Shown: positions 1 to 7,724 of the stretch, one piece after another
Position numbering within the stretch: the stretch's first letter is position 1
Layout: the number at the start of each line of letters is the position of its first letter
Assembly: GCA_019352125.1 (NCBI GenBank)
Contig: JABBNV010000069.1
Coordinates: 1 to 11,200 of the forward strand
Reading direction: 5' to 3'
DNA from: Acidobacteriota bacterium
GTDB taxonomy: Bacteria; Actinomycetota; Actinomycetes; Actinomycetales; Micrococcaceae
Length of the DNA stretch: 11,200 nucleotides
Program-made: the position numbers and the translations under genes
Notes under the pieces: generated by a model
Told to the model about the DNA's origin: nothing
What the model saw: only the letters and a program-made list of their open reading frames with translations
The model's database searches: none

Positions 1-1
1 C

Positions 2-211
2 AACCTGTTCACCCGGTCGATTGGCAGCTCCATTGGTGTGGCAGTGTTCGGAGCCATTGCTAACTCGATCTATGCCGGCACGCCGAGTGGGGCAACCAAT
101 CAGCACACCATTGTCTCCGCCTCTGGTGCTGTGTTTCTTGCGGTACTAGTGGCGGCCGTTCTGACGGTGGTAGCGGTCATCGCGATGCCACCCGCTGAGG
201 CGGCGTCCTGA
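2..211 (+). CDS. MFS drug-efflux transporter (DHA2/EmrB-QacA type), C-terminal end only
   Basis: Only the last 69 codons are present; the gene enters from the left edge and ends in TGA at 209-211. The visible protein begins NLFTRSIGSSIGVAVFGAIA, which matches the conserved R-x-(I/L)-G-(S/G)-(S/A)-(I/V)-G-(V/I)-A-(V/I)-F-G stretch near the end of 14-TM DHA2 family proton-driven multidrug exporters. A second hydrophobic segment follows at about residues 43-63 (VFLAVLVAAVLTVVAVIAMP), the expected last membrane helix, and the tail is short. Such proteins pump drugs or other small molecules out of the cell; substrate cannot be told from this end. It converges on the LysR gene with 24 bp between stops, and no strong terminator is visible in that gap. 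Family is fairly secure, specificity unknown. Confidence 0.75.
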   Translation, partial: NLFTRSIGSSIGVAVFGAIANSIYAGTPSGATNQHTIVSASGAVFLAVLVAAVLTVVAVIAMPPAEAAS

Positions 212-235
212 CCGCCGTACGTGCGGACCACAAGG

Positions 236-1144
236 CTAGACACCTTTGCCCACCTTAGCGGCGGCATGTTCCAGCACTTCGCGGAAGACGATGATGGCCG
301 GGTGGGCGACGCTGGCACGCCGAACCGACGTGAAAATTGTGCGATAAGGATTGTTGGGCGGTGCCAGGAGCTGACATGAGGTCGGCCGGCCGGTCCACAC
401 GAGCTCTGGCATGAAGGCGATGGCGTTGCCGGACTCGATCAGCCTAATCTGAGCCTGTAGATCCGCGGTTTGGTAGCGTACGTCGGGTTCGAATCCAGCG
501 CGGCGACAGGCCTGTTCCGCCCAGTGCCGAGAGGCAGTACCTCTTGGCTCCATCACCCAGGGCGCGTCACGCCCGGATTCTACGGAGTTGGTACCGAATC
601 TGTTTAGTTCCGGCGACGGTACTGCTAGATGGATGAGGTCTGTGGTCAGTACTTTCCTATCCAGTTCCGGATGATGGGGAGCGGCATGGCCGGGGTATTG
701 CTCGGCCACCACGAGATCGAAGTCGCGGGCCCACGTTTCATAGAGGGCCGTTTCAGGCTCGCGCTGGATCATCTCGACTCGGACGGCGGGAAACTGTGTT
801 GCCATGGCGCTTAACGTATCCGGCATGAGTGCTAGGGCGGCCGATTGAAAAACGGCGACTCGTACTGTGCCGGTGACCGTGGTCAAGGATGCTGCCAGTT
901 CGGATTCAGCCCGTTCCAGGGTGTCGAGGACCTGTGCGGTATGGGCCACCAAGATTTCTGCCTGTGGAGTGAGCTGAACACGCCGCCCGCTTTTACGAAG
1001 CAGTTCGACCCCTGCCTCCTTCTCCAGGAGTGCCAATTGCTGGGATACCGAGGACGGACTGAAGTTGAGGGCCGCGGCTACCCCGGCCAGCGTACCTCGC
1101 ACTTTCAACTCCCGTAATAGCCGCAGGCGGCGCACGTCCAACAC
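236..1144 (-). CDS. LysR family transcriptional regulator, divergent from putA
   Basis: A 302-residue protein of normal LysR length. Residues 1-62 form the N-terminal winged helix-turn-helix (LRLLRELKVRGTLAGVAAAL, then SPSSVSQQLALLEKEAG), followed by the usual linker helix (about 65-88). Residues from about 92 on form the effector-binding domain, opening with TGTVRVAVFQSA. The chosen start is GTG at 1144-1142; a TTG lies directly after it at 1141. GGAAA at 1154-1150 is only weakly placed as a ribosome site (4 nt from GTG, 7 nt from TTG), so the exact start is open. The gene is back to back with putA across 82 bp, the classic arrangement for a LysR protein that controls its divergent neighbour and itself. 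Inference: it regulates proline catabolism, with proline or a related amino acid as ligand. The sequence alone does not show the ligand. In some other actinobacteria putA is controlled by PucR-type PutR proteins, so LysR control here is not a given. Confidence 0.9.
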   Translation of the reverse strand: MLDVRRLRLLRELKVRGTLAGVAAALNFSPSSVSQQLALLEKEAGVELLRKSGRRVQLTPQAEILVAHTAQVLDTLERAESELAASLTTVTGTVRVAVFQSAALALMPDTLSAMATQFPAVRVEMIQREPETALYETWARDFDLVVAEQYPGHAAPHHPELDRKVLTTDLIHLAVPSPELNRFGTNSVESGRDAPWVMEPRGTASRHWAEQACRRAGFEPDVRYQTADLQAQIRLIESGNAIAFMPELVWTGRPTSCQLLAPPNNPYRTIFTSVRRASVAHPAIIVFREVLEHAAAKVGKGV

Positions 1145-1226
1145 AGCGTTTCCAATCGATTAAGAAAACTAATGAATATCCGTTGGAAAAGATCGCTTTT
1201 CCTGAACATACCTTATAGCCATACTG
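1145..1226. promoter_or_regulatory. Divergent LysR/putA promoter-operator region
   Basis: This 82-bp gap separates the divergent LysR and putA starts and is clearly AT-richer than its surroundings. It contains the dyad GGAAAA-N6-TTTTCC (1185-1190 and 1197-1202), a reasonable operator candidate for a dimeric regulator. TATAGC at 1214-1219 resembles a -10 box for putA and would place transcription start about at the putA ATG (1227), implying a leaderless mRNA. No good -35 box is seen 17 bp upstream of it. Binding by the LysR protein is inferred from layout only. Confidence 0.5.
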
Positions 1227-4200
1227 ATGGAAGAAGAACCCAAACCCCAACAACGAATGGTTTCGATCACCATGACACTGACCCCACCCGCCGCTGAAGA
1301 TTACCCCGCCGCTATGGGGAACGGACTCGCCGAAGAGGCTGTTACCCTAGTTCGCCGCTGGTTGCAGGAAGGGGCTCAAGTTCCCGTCGACGCATCCGCG
1401 AAACAGCTAGCCGGTGTGCTGAAAGATCCCCATGGTTTGGAGTTCACCGTGGGGTTTGTTGACGGGGTAATTCGCCCCGAAGACCTCAAGGTCGCCGCCA
1501 GGAACCTGGCACGGTTGGCTCCAAAAGTACCTGTGTTCCTTCCGTGGTACATGCGCTCTGCGGTTCGCCTTGGCGGTGTGCTGGCTCCGGTAGTCCCGCA
1601 AGTGGTGATTCCGGTGGCACGCCGGGTGCTTCGCGAGATGGTTGGGCACCTGATCGTCGATGCCACGGATGCCAAGCTTGGCCCCGCGATTGCCAAGATC
1701 CGCAAGGATGGCGTGCACTTGAATGTTAACCTGCTCGGGGAAGCTGTTCTGGGCCGTGGTGAGGCGGCGCGCAGGTTGGAAGGAACGCACAAGCTCCTGA
1801 CGCGCGATGATGTGGACTACGTATCCATCAAGGTCTCTTCTACGGTTGCTCCACACTCCGCCTGGGCGTTCGACGAAGCTGTGGAAGACGTCGTCGAAAG
1901 TCTCACACCTCTCTACCGCCGTGCGGCTGCTGCGGCCAGCCCCAAGTTCATCAATCTGGACATGGAAGAGTACAAGGATCTGGAGATGACCATGGCGGTC
2001 TTCACCCGAATCCTGGATAACCCCGAATTCAAGAACCTCGAGGCGGGAATTGTCCTCCAGGCCTATCTCCCCGACGCGGTTTCAGCCATGATGCGCTTAC
2101 AGGAATGGGCAAGGGCCCGGCGTGCCGCGGGCGGTTCGCGTGTCAAGGTGCGTCTAGTCAAGGGCGCGAACTTGCCGATGGAGCAGGCGGAAGCCTCGCT
2201 GCATGGTTGGCCGCTGGCCACCTGGGGATCCAAGCAGGAGTCGGACACGAACTATAAGCGTGTGCTTAACTATGCGCTCACCCCGGAGCGTACCAGCGCC
2301 ATTAGAATTGGCATCGCTGGTCATAACCTCTTTGACGTTGCCTATGCTTGGCTGCTTGCCCAGCAGCGTGGAGTGGAGCAGGCCATCGAATTCGAGATGC
2401 TCTTGGGAATGGCTACCGGCCAGGCCGAAGCAGTGCGGCGTGACGTTGGCTCGTTGCTGCTCTACACGCCAGTGGTACATCCTCAGGAATTCGACGTCGC
2501 CATCGCTTATCTCATTCGCCGGCTCGAGGAAGGCGCCAGTCATGACAACTTCATGTCTGCAGTCTTTGAACTGAGCGAAAACGAGGCACTTTTTGAGCGC
2601 GAAAAACTGCGTTTTCTGGCTTCGTTGGAAAGCCTCGATGCCAGTGTCCCGGAACCGAACCGCCACCAAGACCGAACACAGGCGGAAGTCCCTGCCCCAC
2701 GCAACGCGTTCGAGAACACTCCGGATACGGACCCCTCATTGCCCGTCAACCAAGCGTGGGGCCGCGAAATCCTTGCACGGGTGGAAACGTCTGAACTCGG
2801 CAAGGAGCTGGTTGCAGTTGCCACCCTTAATACGAAAGCCGAGTTGGACGCGGTGTTGGACAGTGCCCATGAAAGTGCTCGCGCGTGGGGTCTCAAGACC
2901 GGCGCCGAGCGGGCAGAAATTCTTCACCGAGTTGGTGACGAATTGGCAGCTCGCCGCGCCCAGCTCCTGGAAGTAATGGCCAGCGAAACAGGCAAGACCA
3001 TCGACCAGGGTGATCCTGAAGTCAGCGAGGCCATTGATTTTGCGCACTTCTACGCGGAACAGGCACGCATTCTTGACACCATGGACGGAGCTACGTTTGT
3101 GCCTTCACGGCTTACTGTGGTTACTCCGCCGTGGAATTTCCCCCTCGCCATCCCTGCGGGATCAACACTCGCCGCGTTGGCAGCCGGGTCCGCCGTCGTC
3201 CTAAAGCCAGCCAAGCAAGCGGCTCGAACCGGGGCGGTGCTTGCCGAGGCGCTGTGGGACGCGGGTGTACCCCGCGATGTGCTGGCCATGGTGCAGCTGA
3301 GCGAACGTGAACTGGGCCAGCAACTTATCTCGCACACCTCTGTAGACCGGGTCATTCTCACCGGCGGCTATGAAACGGCCGAGTTGTTTCGTTCCTTCCG
3401 ACCGGATCTGCCGCTGCTGGCTGAAACCTCAGGCAAGAACTCCATCATCGTTACGCCCAGTGCTGACTTCGACCTGGCTGCCAAGGATGTGGCCTACTCT
3501 GCCTTCGGGCACGCGGGCCAGAAATGCTCGGCCGCGTCGCTGGTCATCATGGTCGGTTCTGTTGCGAAGTCCGCGCGGTTTCGTCATCAGCTCGTCGATG
3601 CTGTCTCGTCCATGGCCGTGGGGTACCCCTCCAACGCTCGGACGCAAATGGGGCCAATCATTGAACCCGCAGCGGGTAAGCTGCTGAACGCGCTAACAAC
3701 CCTGGGTGACGGCGAATCCTGGCTCATCAAACCAAAAAAACTTGATGAGAAAGGGCAGCTCTGGAGCCCAGGCGTTCGCACCGGCGTCCAGCGCGGATCC
3801 TACTTTCATCTGACCGAGTTTTTCGGGCCTGTTCTGGGCGTCATGACCGCCGAAACGCTTGAGGAAGCAATTGCTATCCAAAACCAGATTGAGTATGGCC
3901 TTACCGCCGGCCTGCATTCGCTCAACTCAGAGGAAATCGGATATTGGATGGACAACATCCAAGCAGGAAATCTCTACATCAACCGTGGCATCACCGGGGC
4001 CATTGTTCAGCGCCAGCCCTTCGGCGGCTGGAAGAAATCCGTTGTTGGGGCCGGTGCCAAGGCTGGCGGACCCAACTACCTGTTCGGCTTAGGTGACTGG
4101 GTTCCGGCTGAGCCGTCCAATCCCGGTGCCGCCATCAGTGCGCCCGCCGTGCGCAAGCTCATGTCCGCTGCGGCCTCGTCGGGGACGTCGCTTACCCCAG

Positions 4201-4742
4201 AGCAGTCTGAAGCCTTGCGTCGAGCATGGGAAAGTGACGCTGCCGCTTGGGCAGCGGAGTTCGGCGTTGCCCAGGACGTTTCTGGCTTGACCGCGGAGCG
4301 GAATGTATTCCGCTACCTCCCCGTCCCCGTTGCTGTTCGTCTGGCCGAAGGCGCGTCCCCGGCGGATCTGCTGCGTGTGCTTGGCGCAGGATTGCTCGCT
4401 GGGTCGACGATTGAGGTGTCCACGAGCGTGGACCTGCCAGCCACAGTTCGCGCGGTGTTAGCGGAGGCTAGTCTGCCCGTAAAGGTTCAGAGTGACAAGG
4501 ACTGGCTTGCGGGAATGAAAAATTCGACGGCGGGCCGCGTACGTCTGATCCAAACACCTACATCCACAGTAATCAGGGATCTGGCCGAAGCGACTAAGGG
4601 CCGTCCCAACCTGGCAGTGTACGCACAGCCGGTCACGGCTGCCGGACGGATAGAACTTCTGCCGTTCTTGCATGAACAGGCCGTGAGCATTACAGCGCAT
4701 CGCTTTGGAACCCCCAACCATCTCTCCGATGGGCTGATCTAA
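1227..4742 (+). CDS. putA: PutA: bifunctional proline dehydrogenase / L-glutamate-gamma-semialdehyde dehydrogenase
   Basis: Oxidises proline to P5C with FAD (electrons to the respiratory chain), then the semialdehyde to glutamate with NAD+. The 1171 residues divide in order. About 60-450 is the proline dehydrogenase barrel, with LVKGANLPMEQAEASLHGWP and the EMLLGMATGQAEAVRRD segment. About 510-955 is the aldehyde dehydrogenase, with PPWNFPLAIPAGST, general base Glu733 in AETSGKN, nucleophile Cys767 in GHAGQKCSAA (34 residues apart, as usual for ALDHs), EFFGPVLG and PFGGWKKSVVGAGAKAGGPN. About 956-1171 is the C-terminal ALDH-like domain of long PutAs, ending near LPFLHEQAVSITAHRFG. No N-terminal ribbon-helix-helix DNA-binding domain is present, so it should not repress its own gene as the E. 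coli protein does. ATG 1227 has no Shine-Dalgarno but fits a leaderless start; in-frame ATGs at 1257 and 1272 are alternatives. It is alone in its transcript, ended by the hairpins at 4763-4795. Confidence 0.95.
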   Translation: MEEEPKPQQRMVSITMTLTPPAAEDYPAAMGNGLAEEAVTLVRRWLQEGAQVPVDASAKQLAGVLKDPHGLEFTVGFVDGVIRPEDLKVAARNLARLAPKVPVFLPWYMRSAVRLGGVLAPVVPQVVIPVARRVLREMVGHLIVDATDAKLGPAIAKIRKDGVHLNVNLLGEAVLGRGEAARRLEGTHKLLTRDDVDYVSIKVSSTVAPHSAWAFDEAVEDVVESLTPLYRRAAAAASPKFINLDMEEYKDLEMTMAVFTRILDNPEFKNLEAGIVLQAYLPDAVSAMMRLQEWARARRAAGGSRVKVRLVKGANLPMEQAEASLHGWPLATWGSKQESDTNYKRVLNYALTPERTSAIRIGIAGHNLFDVAYAWLLAQQRGVEQAIEFEMLLGMATGQAEAVRRDVGSLLLYTPVVHPQEFDVAIAYLIRRLEEGASHDNFMSAVFELSENEALFEREKLRFLASLESLDASVPEPNRHQDRTQAEVPAPRNAFENTPDTDPSLPVNQAWGREILARVETSELGKELVAVATLNTKAELDAVLDSAHESARAWGLKTGAERAEILHRVGDELAARRAQLLEVMASETGKTIDQGDPEVSEAIDFAHFYAEQARILDTMDGATFVPSRLTVVTPPWNFPLAIPAGSTLAALAAGSAVVLKPAKQAARTGAVLAEALWDAGVPRDVLAMVQLSERELGQQLISHTSVDRVILTGGYETAELFRSFRPDLPLLAETSGKNSIIVTPSADFDLAAKDVAYSAFGHAGQKCSAASLVIMVGSVAKSARFRHQLVDAVSSMAVGYPSNARTQMGPIIEPAAGKLLNALTTLGDGESWLIKPKKLDEKGQLWSPGVRTGVQRGSYFHLTEFFGPVLGVMTAETLEEAIAIQNQIEYGLTAGLHSLNSEEIGYWMDNIQAGNLYINRGITGAIVQRQPFGGWKKSVVGAGAKAGGPNYLFGLGDWVPAEPSNPGAAISAPAVRKLMSAAASSGTSLTPEQSEALRRAWESDAAAWAAEFGVAQDVSGLTAERNVFRYLPVPVAVRLAEGASPADLLRVLGAGLLAGSTIEVSTSVDLPATVRAVLAEASLPVKVQSDKDWLAGMKNSTAGRVRLIQTPTSTVIRDLAEATKGRPNLAVYAQPVTAAGRIELLPFLHEQAVSITAHRFGTPNHLSDGLI

Positions 4743-4762
4743 GCAGGAGCCGGGGCGCTCTC

Positions 4763-4795
4763 GCGGAGGCCCAGGCCTCCGCCAGGGCCCCTGGC
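4763..4795 (+). terminator. Double hairpin terminator after putA
   Basis: Two perfect GC-rich stems follow the putA stop by 20 bp: GCGGAGGC-ccag-GCCTCCGC (4763-4782), then GCCAGGG-c-CCCTGGC (4781-4795), which overlaps the first by two bases. They can form as alternatives or stacked. Only a short T-containing stretch (CTGACGTTTAAC) follows, which is common for terminators in high-GC actinobacteria. This should end the putA transcript. Confidence 0.7.
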
Positions 4796-4805
4796 TGACG
4801 TTTAA

Positions 4806-4955
4806 CTACGGTGACAGTTCAGCTGGCACTGTGGCTTCGGCTGCAGCCAGATACCCGTCGAGCATGGTGTGGACCGCTGCCAGTACGGCATCGCTGTGCG
4901 GGGTGAAATTCGCGCAGTGAAGGCCACCGTGGCCCGCTTCTCCTCCTACAAACAC
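4806..4955 (-). pseudogene. 49-codon C-terminal gene relic, family not recognised
   Basis: Reading the minus strand from GTG at 4955 to TAG at 4808-4806 gives 49 residues with a protein-like look: VFVGGEAGHGGLHCANFTPH, then a helix-like SDAVLAAVHTMLDGYLAAAE and a short tail. A TAG at 4961-4959 closes the frame just upstream, and no ribosome site precedes the GTG, so this reads as the C-terminal end of a lost gene rather than a small intact one. The Gly-rich, His/Cys-containing first half suggests an enzyme active-site or ligand loop, but I cannot assign a family. It converges on putA, and the terminator hairpins lie between the two. A chance open frame is not excluded. Confidence 0.35.
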
Positions 4956-4958
4956 CTT

Positions 4959-5730
4959 CTACGATCTCGGTGACCGGCAAATCCGGTGACCAGTCTGAGC
5001 ATTAAACTCCGAGCGTCCTCCCTCGCCCGCCGACGGGGCTGAGCGTCCTTATCCAGACTGAGGTGGCCGTTTTCGTATCAGTTCTCAGCTGGGTCTTTAT
5101 CTCGTTGGTGCGCGCTCTAGTGTTACAGCGTCGAAAGTCGAAGACCCGGCATGCTTGAACCGGCAGCGGCCCGTAAGCGCAGATCTAAGCAGCATGTGGT
5201 CACAGCCGCTATGCCAACCAGATTAAGCCGGGTTCTGAAAGGGATCGTCGTGACCTTCGCACTGACACGGTGGTGATGCCACATCCCTGCGGCGCTCCGG
5301 CTTTTGCGCCGATGACCACACCATCGCGGCGTTGTGATGCTTGACATTTCCGAGGCATGGGCAGCGGGTGCCTGGTGGATAGCGAAGTCCCTGAGGAGCC
5401 CACGGCCCGTGTAGCCACGATGGGCGAGAACCGACAACTTCATAGCGCTTACCGAAGTTTTAGGCCGGACGGGATGCCTTCACGAAGCCGTTCATGCAAC
5501 ACCCGAGGCCTCCCACGAGCAGACAATGCCCCAGGGGCTGGTGGCTGCTTTGTTCGATCAGTTTTGTGACTCCCTCGGGGAAATCTCCACATTCACAGAG
5601 GATCAAGGGCGGCAACTACTCGTGGGCCCTTGGGCACGCCGGCACCATTCTTAAGAGGCTATTGGCCAAGGCGAAATTGCGCCGCCGTCGGATATTTTAG
5701 CTTCCACGTCACGGCGTGTGTTTGAGCGAA
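4959..5730. other. Gene-poor stretch with relic-like sequence
   Basis: No convincing intact gene lies here. Short direct repeats occur: CGGTGACC at 4968-4975 and 4984-4991, and GAGCGTCCT at 5011-5019 and 5041-5049. The plus-strand frame 5415-5654 is open for 79 codons (includes HEQTMPQGLVAALFDQFCDS) but has no start near its 5' end and no recognisable family. The minus-strand frame 5123-5443 translates to low-complexity Arg/Ser/Thr-rich protein and looks like chance. AGGTGGCCGTTTTCGTATCAG at 5060-5080 resembles the terminal repeats of some insertion sequences, but no transposase or matching second end is visible. Taken together it looks like eroded gene and mobile-element debris, with no RNA gene that I can recognise. 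Confidence 0.45.
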
Positions 5731-6984
5731 TTAGCTCCAGAGCCGCTGCGAAGCGAGACGCGCGCCCTCGGAGAGGGATTCCAGTTTGGCCCAGGCGATT
5801 TGCGGGTGAACGCGTCCACCCAACCCACAGTCAGTGGACGCGATGACGCGTTCGCGGCCCAGAACTTTGGCGAAGCGCTCGATCCGGTCCGCTACCAGCT
5901 CGGGATGCTCGACGACGTTGGTCGCGTGGGAGACGACGCCGGGCAATACAACCTTGTCCTCCGGGAGGGTGAGGTCCTGCCACACTTTCCATTCATGCTC
6001 GTGTCGAACATTTGCGGCCTCGAAGGAGTAGGCGCCTGCGTTGATAGAGAGCATCGTCTTGGCAAGTTCCTTGAACGGCAGGTCCGTGGTGTGGGGACCG
6101 TGCCAGGAACCCCAGCATAGGTGGAATCGAATTTGGTCCTGCGGAAGCCCGCGGAGGGCATAGTTGAGCGCCTCGACGCGGAGGCGGGTGAAAGCGAGAT
6201 AGTCCTCAATGGACGGTTCGGGATTGATCATGTCCCAGTTCTCGGCGATCGACGGGTCATCGATCTGAACAGTGAGCCCGGCGTCGATAATGGCCACGTA
6301 TTCTTCGCGCATCGCATCCGCGCAGGCGTAGACGAGCTCTTCATCAGTGGCGTAGTACTCGTTGGTTAGACGCGAAGCGGAACCGGGGGAGAGTGCAGGG
6401 AGAAAGCCGGTGCTGTAGCCGTTGCTGGCCAAGGCGCTCTTGAGGTTGTCGATGTCACGGCGCACAGCATCTTGGCCGATGTAGGTAATGGGGCCCGAGA
6501 AGGAAGGCTGGGAGACAGGCTTGCGGCCGGTCAGAATCCCAGAAGTTTCATCGTTATATGCCTCGTTGAACCGTTGACGGTCACGGCGGTCTTTCATGCT
6601 TGTCAAGCGGATCTTGCCGGGCTCGGACCGGACCTTGTCCTCGCTCTGCCAGCGGTCTACACCGCCGGGAGTCAATCCACCCAGCCGCGAGAACGAATAG
6701 TTCCACCATGCTCCGTAGTCAACCGAGTTGGACATGGTGTGGCCGTACTCGCCGTCGTTGGGGAGGGTGATGCCAACTTCGCGTTGTTTGGCCACAATGT
6801 CCTGCACCGAAATGGACAGCAGCTCCTCGTAGGCCGCACGGTCCTCAGGGTTGTTCGCCTGGGCGGCGTTGGCAGCCAACAGCTTGGGAGAACGTGGGAG
6901 CGAACCGACATGCGACGTTTGTATGAAGTCCGTGTTGAGGAATGCGGAGTTGCCTTGGGAGGAGGTCTCAGTTTCTGATGCCAT
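5731..6984 (-). CDS. Cobalamin-independent methionine synthase II-like methyltransferase (MetE C-terminal family)
   Basis: A zinc-dependent methyltransferase of the UROD/MetE barrel family. Counting from the ATG at 6984 (417 residues), the barrel opens with TSHVGSLPRSP, carries the substrate-side acidic motif VQIDDPSIAE, and has the zinc ligand set seen in MetE: His288 and Cys290 in RFHLCWGSWHG, Glu322 in AYSFEAANV, and Cys386 in ASTDCGLGG. True MetE is about 750 residues with an N-terminal folate-binding half; that half is absent. This therefore belongs to the short relatives that use other methyl donors or thiols, as in epoxyalkane:CoM transferases. Cytosolic; probable reaction is alkyl transfer to a thiol such as homocysteine, with the donor unknown. 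ATG 6984 is preferred because GAAAGAG precedes it by 11 nt; the in-frame GTG at 6996 would sit on top of that site. It lies downstream of the broken PucR remnant in the same direction; the 72-bp gap holds no recognisable riboswitch. Confidence 0.85.
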   Translation of the reverse strand: MASETETSSQGNSAFLNTDFIQTSHVGSLPRSPKLLAANAAQANNPEDRAAYEELLSISVQDIVAKQREVGITLPNDGEYGHTMSNSVDYGAWWNYSFSRLGGLTPGGVDRWQSEDKVRSEPGKIRLTSMKDRRDRQRFNEAYNDETSGILTGRKPVSQPSFSGPITYIGQDAVRRDIDNLKSALASNGYSTGFLPALSPGSASRLTNEYYATDEELVYACADAMREEYVAIIDAGLTVQIDDPSIAENWDMINPEPSIEDYLAFTRLRVEALNYALRGLPQDQIRFHLCWGSWHGPHTTDLPFKELAKTMLSINAGAYSFEAANVRHEHEWKVWQDLTLPEDKVVLPGVVSHATNVVEHPELVADRIERFAKVLGRERVIASTDCGLGGRVHPQIAWAKLESLSEGARLASQRLWS

Positions 6985-7056
6985 GGTTTTGGTCACTCTT
7001 TCATACAGCCTGATGCAACTATCAATGCGAATGATCCAATTTCACCATTGAACAGC

Positions 7057-7488
7057 TCAGACGTTGGGTTCGGGCGCGGATGTTACGCCGAAGGCCATCT
7101 CGAGCGCCACGGTATCGGTGGCCAAGTGCAGGGCCTGCGCTTCGGCCAGGCGGCCACTGCCAGCCTTGAGGAAGTGCCGCAGCGATTCACGTAGGTCATG
7201 CATTTTTTGGTCCTGACCCAACATCGCGGCGACTCGGGTCGCCTCGGCGCCGACTTTCTGGAGTTCAGCCTCTCGTTCCGGGATGTGCCCGCTGGTGGTG
7301 GGCCGGGCCAAGGCTACAAGGTGGTACCTACTGAACCGGTTGCCCAGCATACGTTCGGCACCCGCGCCGGGCCTTTCATCGCCAAGAATTGCGGTGAGCA
7401 CCCTGAGGCGTTCGGCTGGGAGCCGTCCTCGCCACATGGATAGTTCGTCCACGTAGCCCTTCATGAGGTGGCTGACGTAGGAGTTTAC
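7057..7488 (-). pseudogene. Internally deleted PucR/CdaR-type regulator remnant
   Basis: From the ATG at 7464 the frame gives 135 residues; it is open back to 7488, where TAG (7491-7489) closes it. The start, YVSHLMKGYVDELSMWRGRL, and the following RLGNRF-like stretch with SRYHLVALARP resemble the middle of PucR/CdaR regulators. LRESLRHFLKAGSGRLAEAQ with ALHLATDTV matches the family's C-terminal helix-turn-helix, which normally reads like LRETLRVFLxxGxSxxxAAxxLHxHxNTV. In intact members well over 100 residues separate these two parts; here only about 40 do. The recognition helix that should follow NTV (YRVxRAEE) is missing too, and the protein jumps to ALEMAFGV. Several in-frame deletions therefore appear to have removed the DNA-binding function. 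Homology is judged by eye. Intact relatives respond to purines, amino acids or other metabolites; whether it once controlled the MetE-like gene downstream is unknown. Confidence 0.6.
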
Positions 7489-7724
7489 CTAAGAAAAAAG
7501 GCCGCGTTGAGCTGGCCGACTTCGGCGGGGAACGGCATTCCGGCCTGGGCCGCTTCAATGGGGATTGGGCTCTCAACGAGTTCACCGCGGACCACACCAT
7601 TGGAGTCACTCGGATCTAGCACCGGCGAGCTGTCAGCAAAGCGGCATGTACGGACGACCCCGTGCGTACATGCCGCTCTCGTACCTTCCCGCTGTTGGCC
7701 CTGGGCGGCCTTGCTTGTTCTTCA
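7485..7724 (-). pseudogene. Upstream open fragment, probably the frameshifted N-terminal part of the PucR-type remnant
   Basis: On the minus strand a frame is open from about 7724 to TAA at 7487-7485. Its most protein-like part is SSPVLDPSDSNGVVRGELVE followed by SPIPIEAAQAGMPFPAEVGQ and LNAAFFLR. It has no ATG or GTG in a sensible place. The end sits exactly where the PucR-like frame becomes open, with a -1 relation between the two. Restoring one base after AGG (7490-7488) would read straight through as AAFFLR-VNSYVSHLMKGYVD. Inference: one decayed gene broken by a single-base deletion next to a six-T run. I cannot independently place this part in a family; it could be debris of a different gene. 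Confidence 0.35.
7640..7677. repeat. 13-bp perfect inverted repeat with 12-bp spacer
   Basis: AGCGGCATGTACG (7640-7652) and CGTACATGCCGCT (7665-7677) are exact reverse complements around GACGACCCCGTG. It lies 131 bp beyond the end of the minus-strand dsbA-ccdA operon and inside the decayed stretch. As a hairpin it could be a weak terminator for that operon, although only a short TTGC follows it on the minus strand. A regulator operator, or a relic of a recombination or insertion site, are the other readings. Confidence 0.55.

Noticed and set aside
209..245. Possible bidirectional terminator between the MFS and LysR genes (CCGC...GCGG)
   Set aside because: A stem of only four pairs without a T tract is too weak to call.
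2154..2669. 171-codon open frame antisense to putA
   Set aside because: It lies fully inside the well-supported putA frame, its translation matches no family, and several similar antisense frames occur along putA as expected in high-GC DNA.
5060..5095. Possible insertion-sequence end resembling IS21-type terminal repeats
   Set aside because: Only a loose likeness; no transposase, no matching inverted end and no target duplication could be found, so it is mentioned but not called a mobile element.
5123..5443. 106-codon minus-strand frame in the gene-poor stretch
   Set aside because: Low-complexity Arg/Ser/Thr translation with no domain; not better than chance in this base composition.
6472..6978. 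168-codon plus-strand frame opposite the MetE-like gene
   Set aside because: Antisense shadow of a gene with intact zinc ligands; no motif and no ribosome site.
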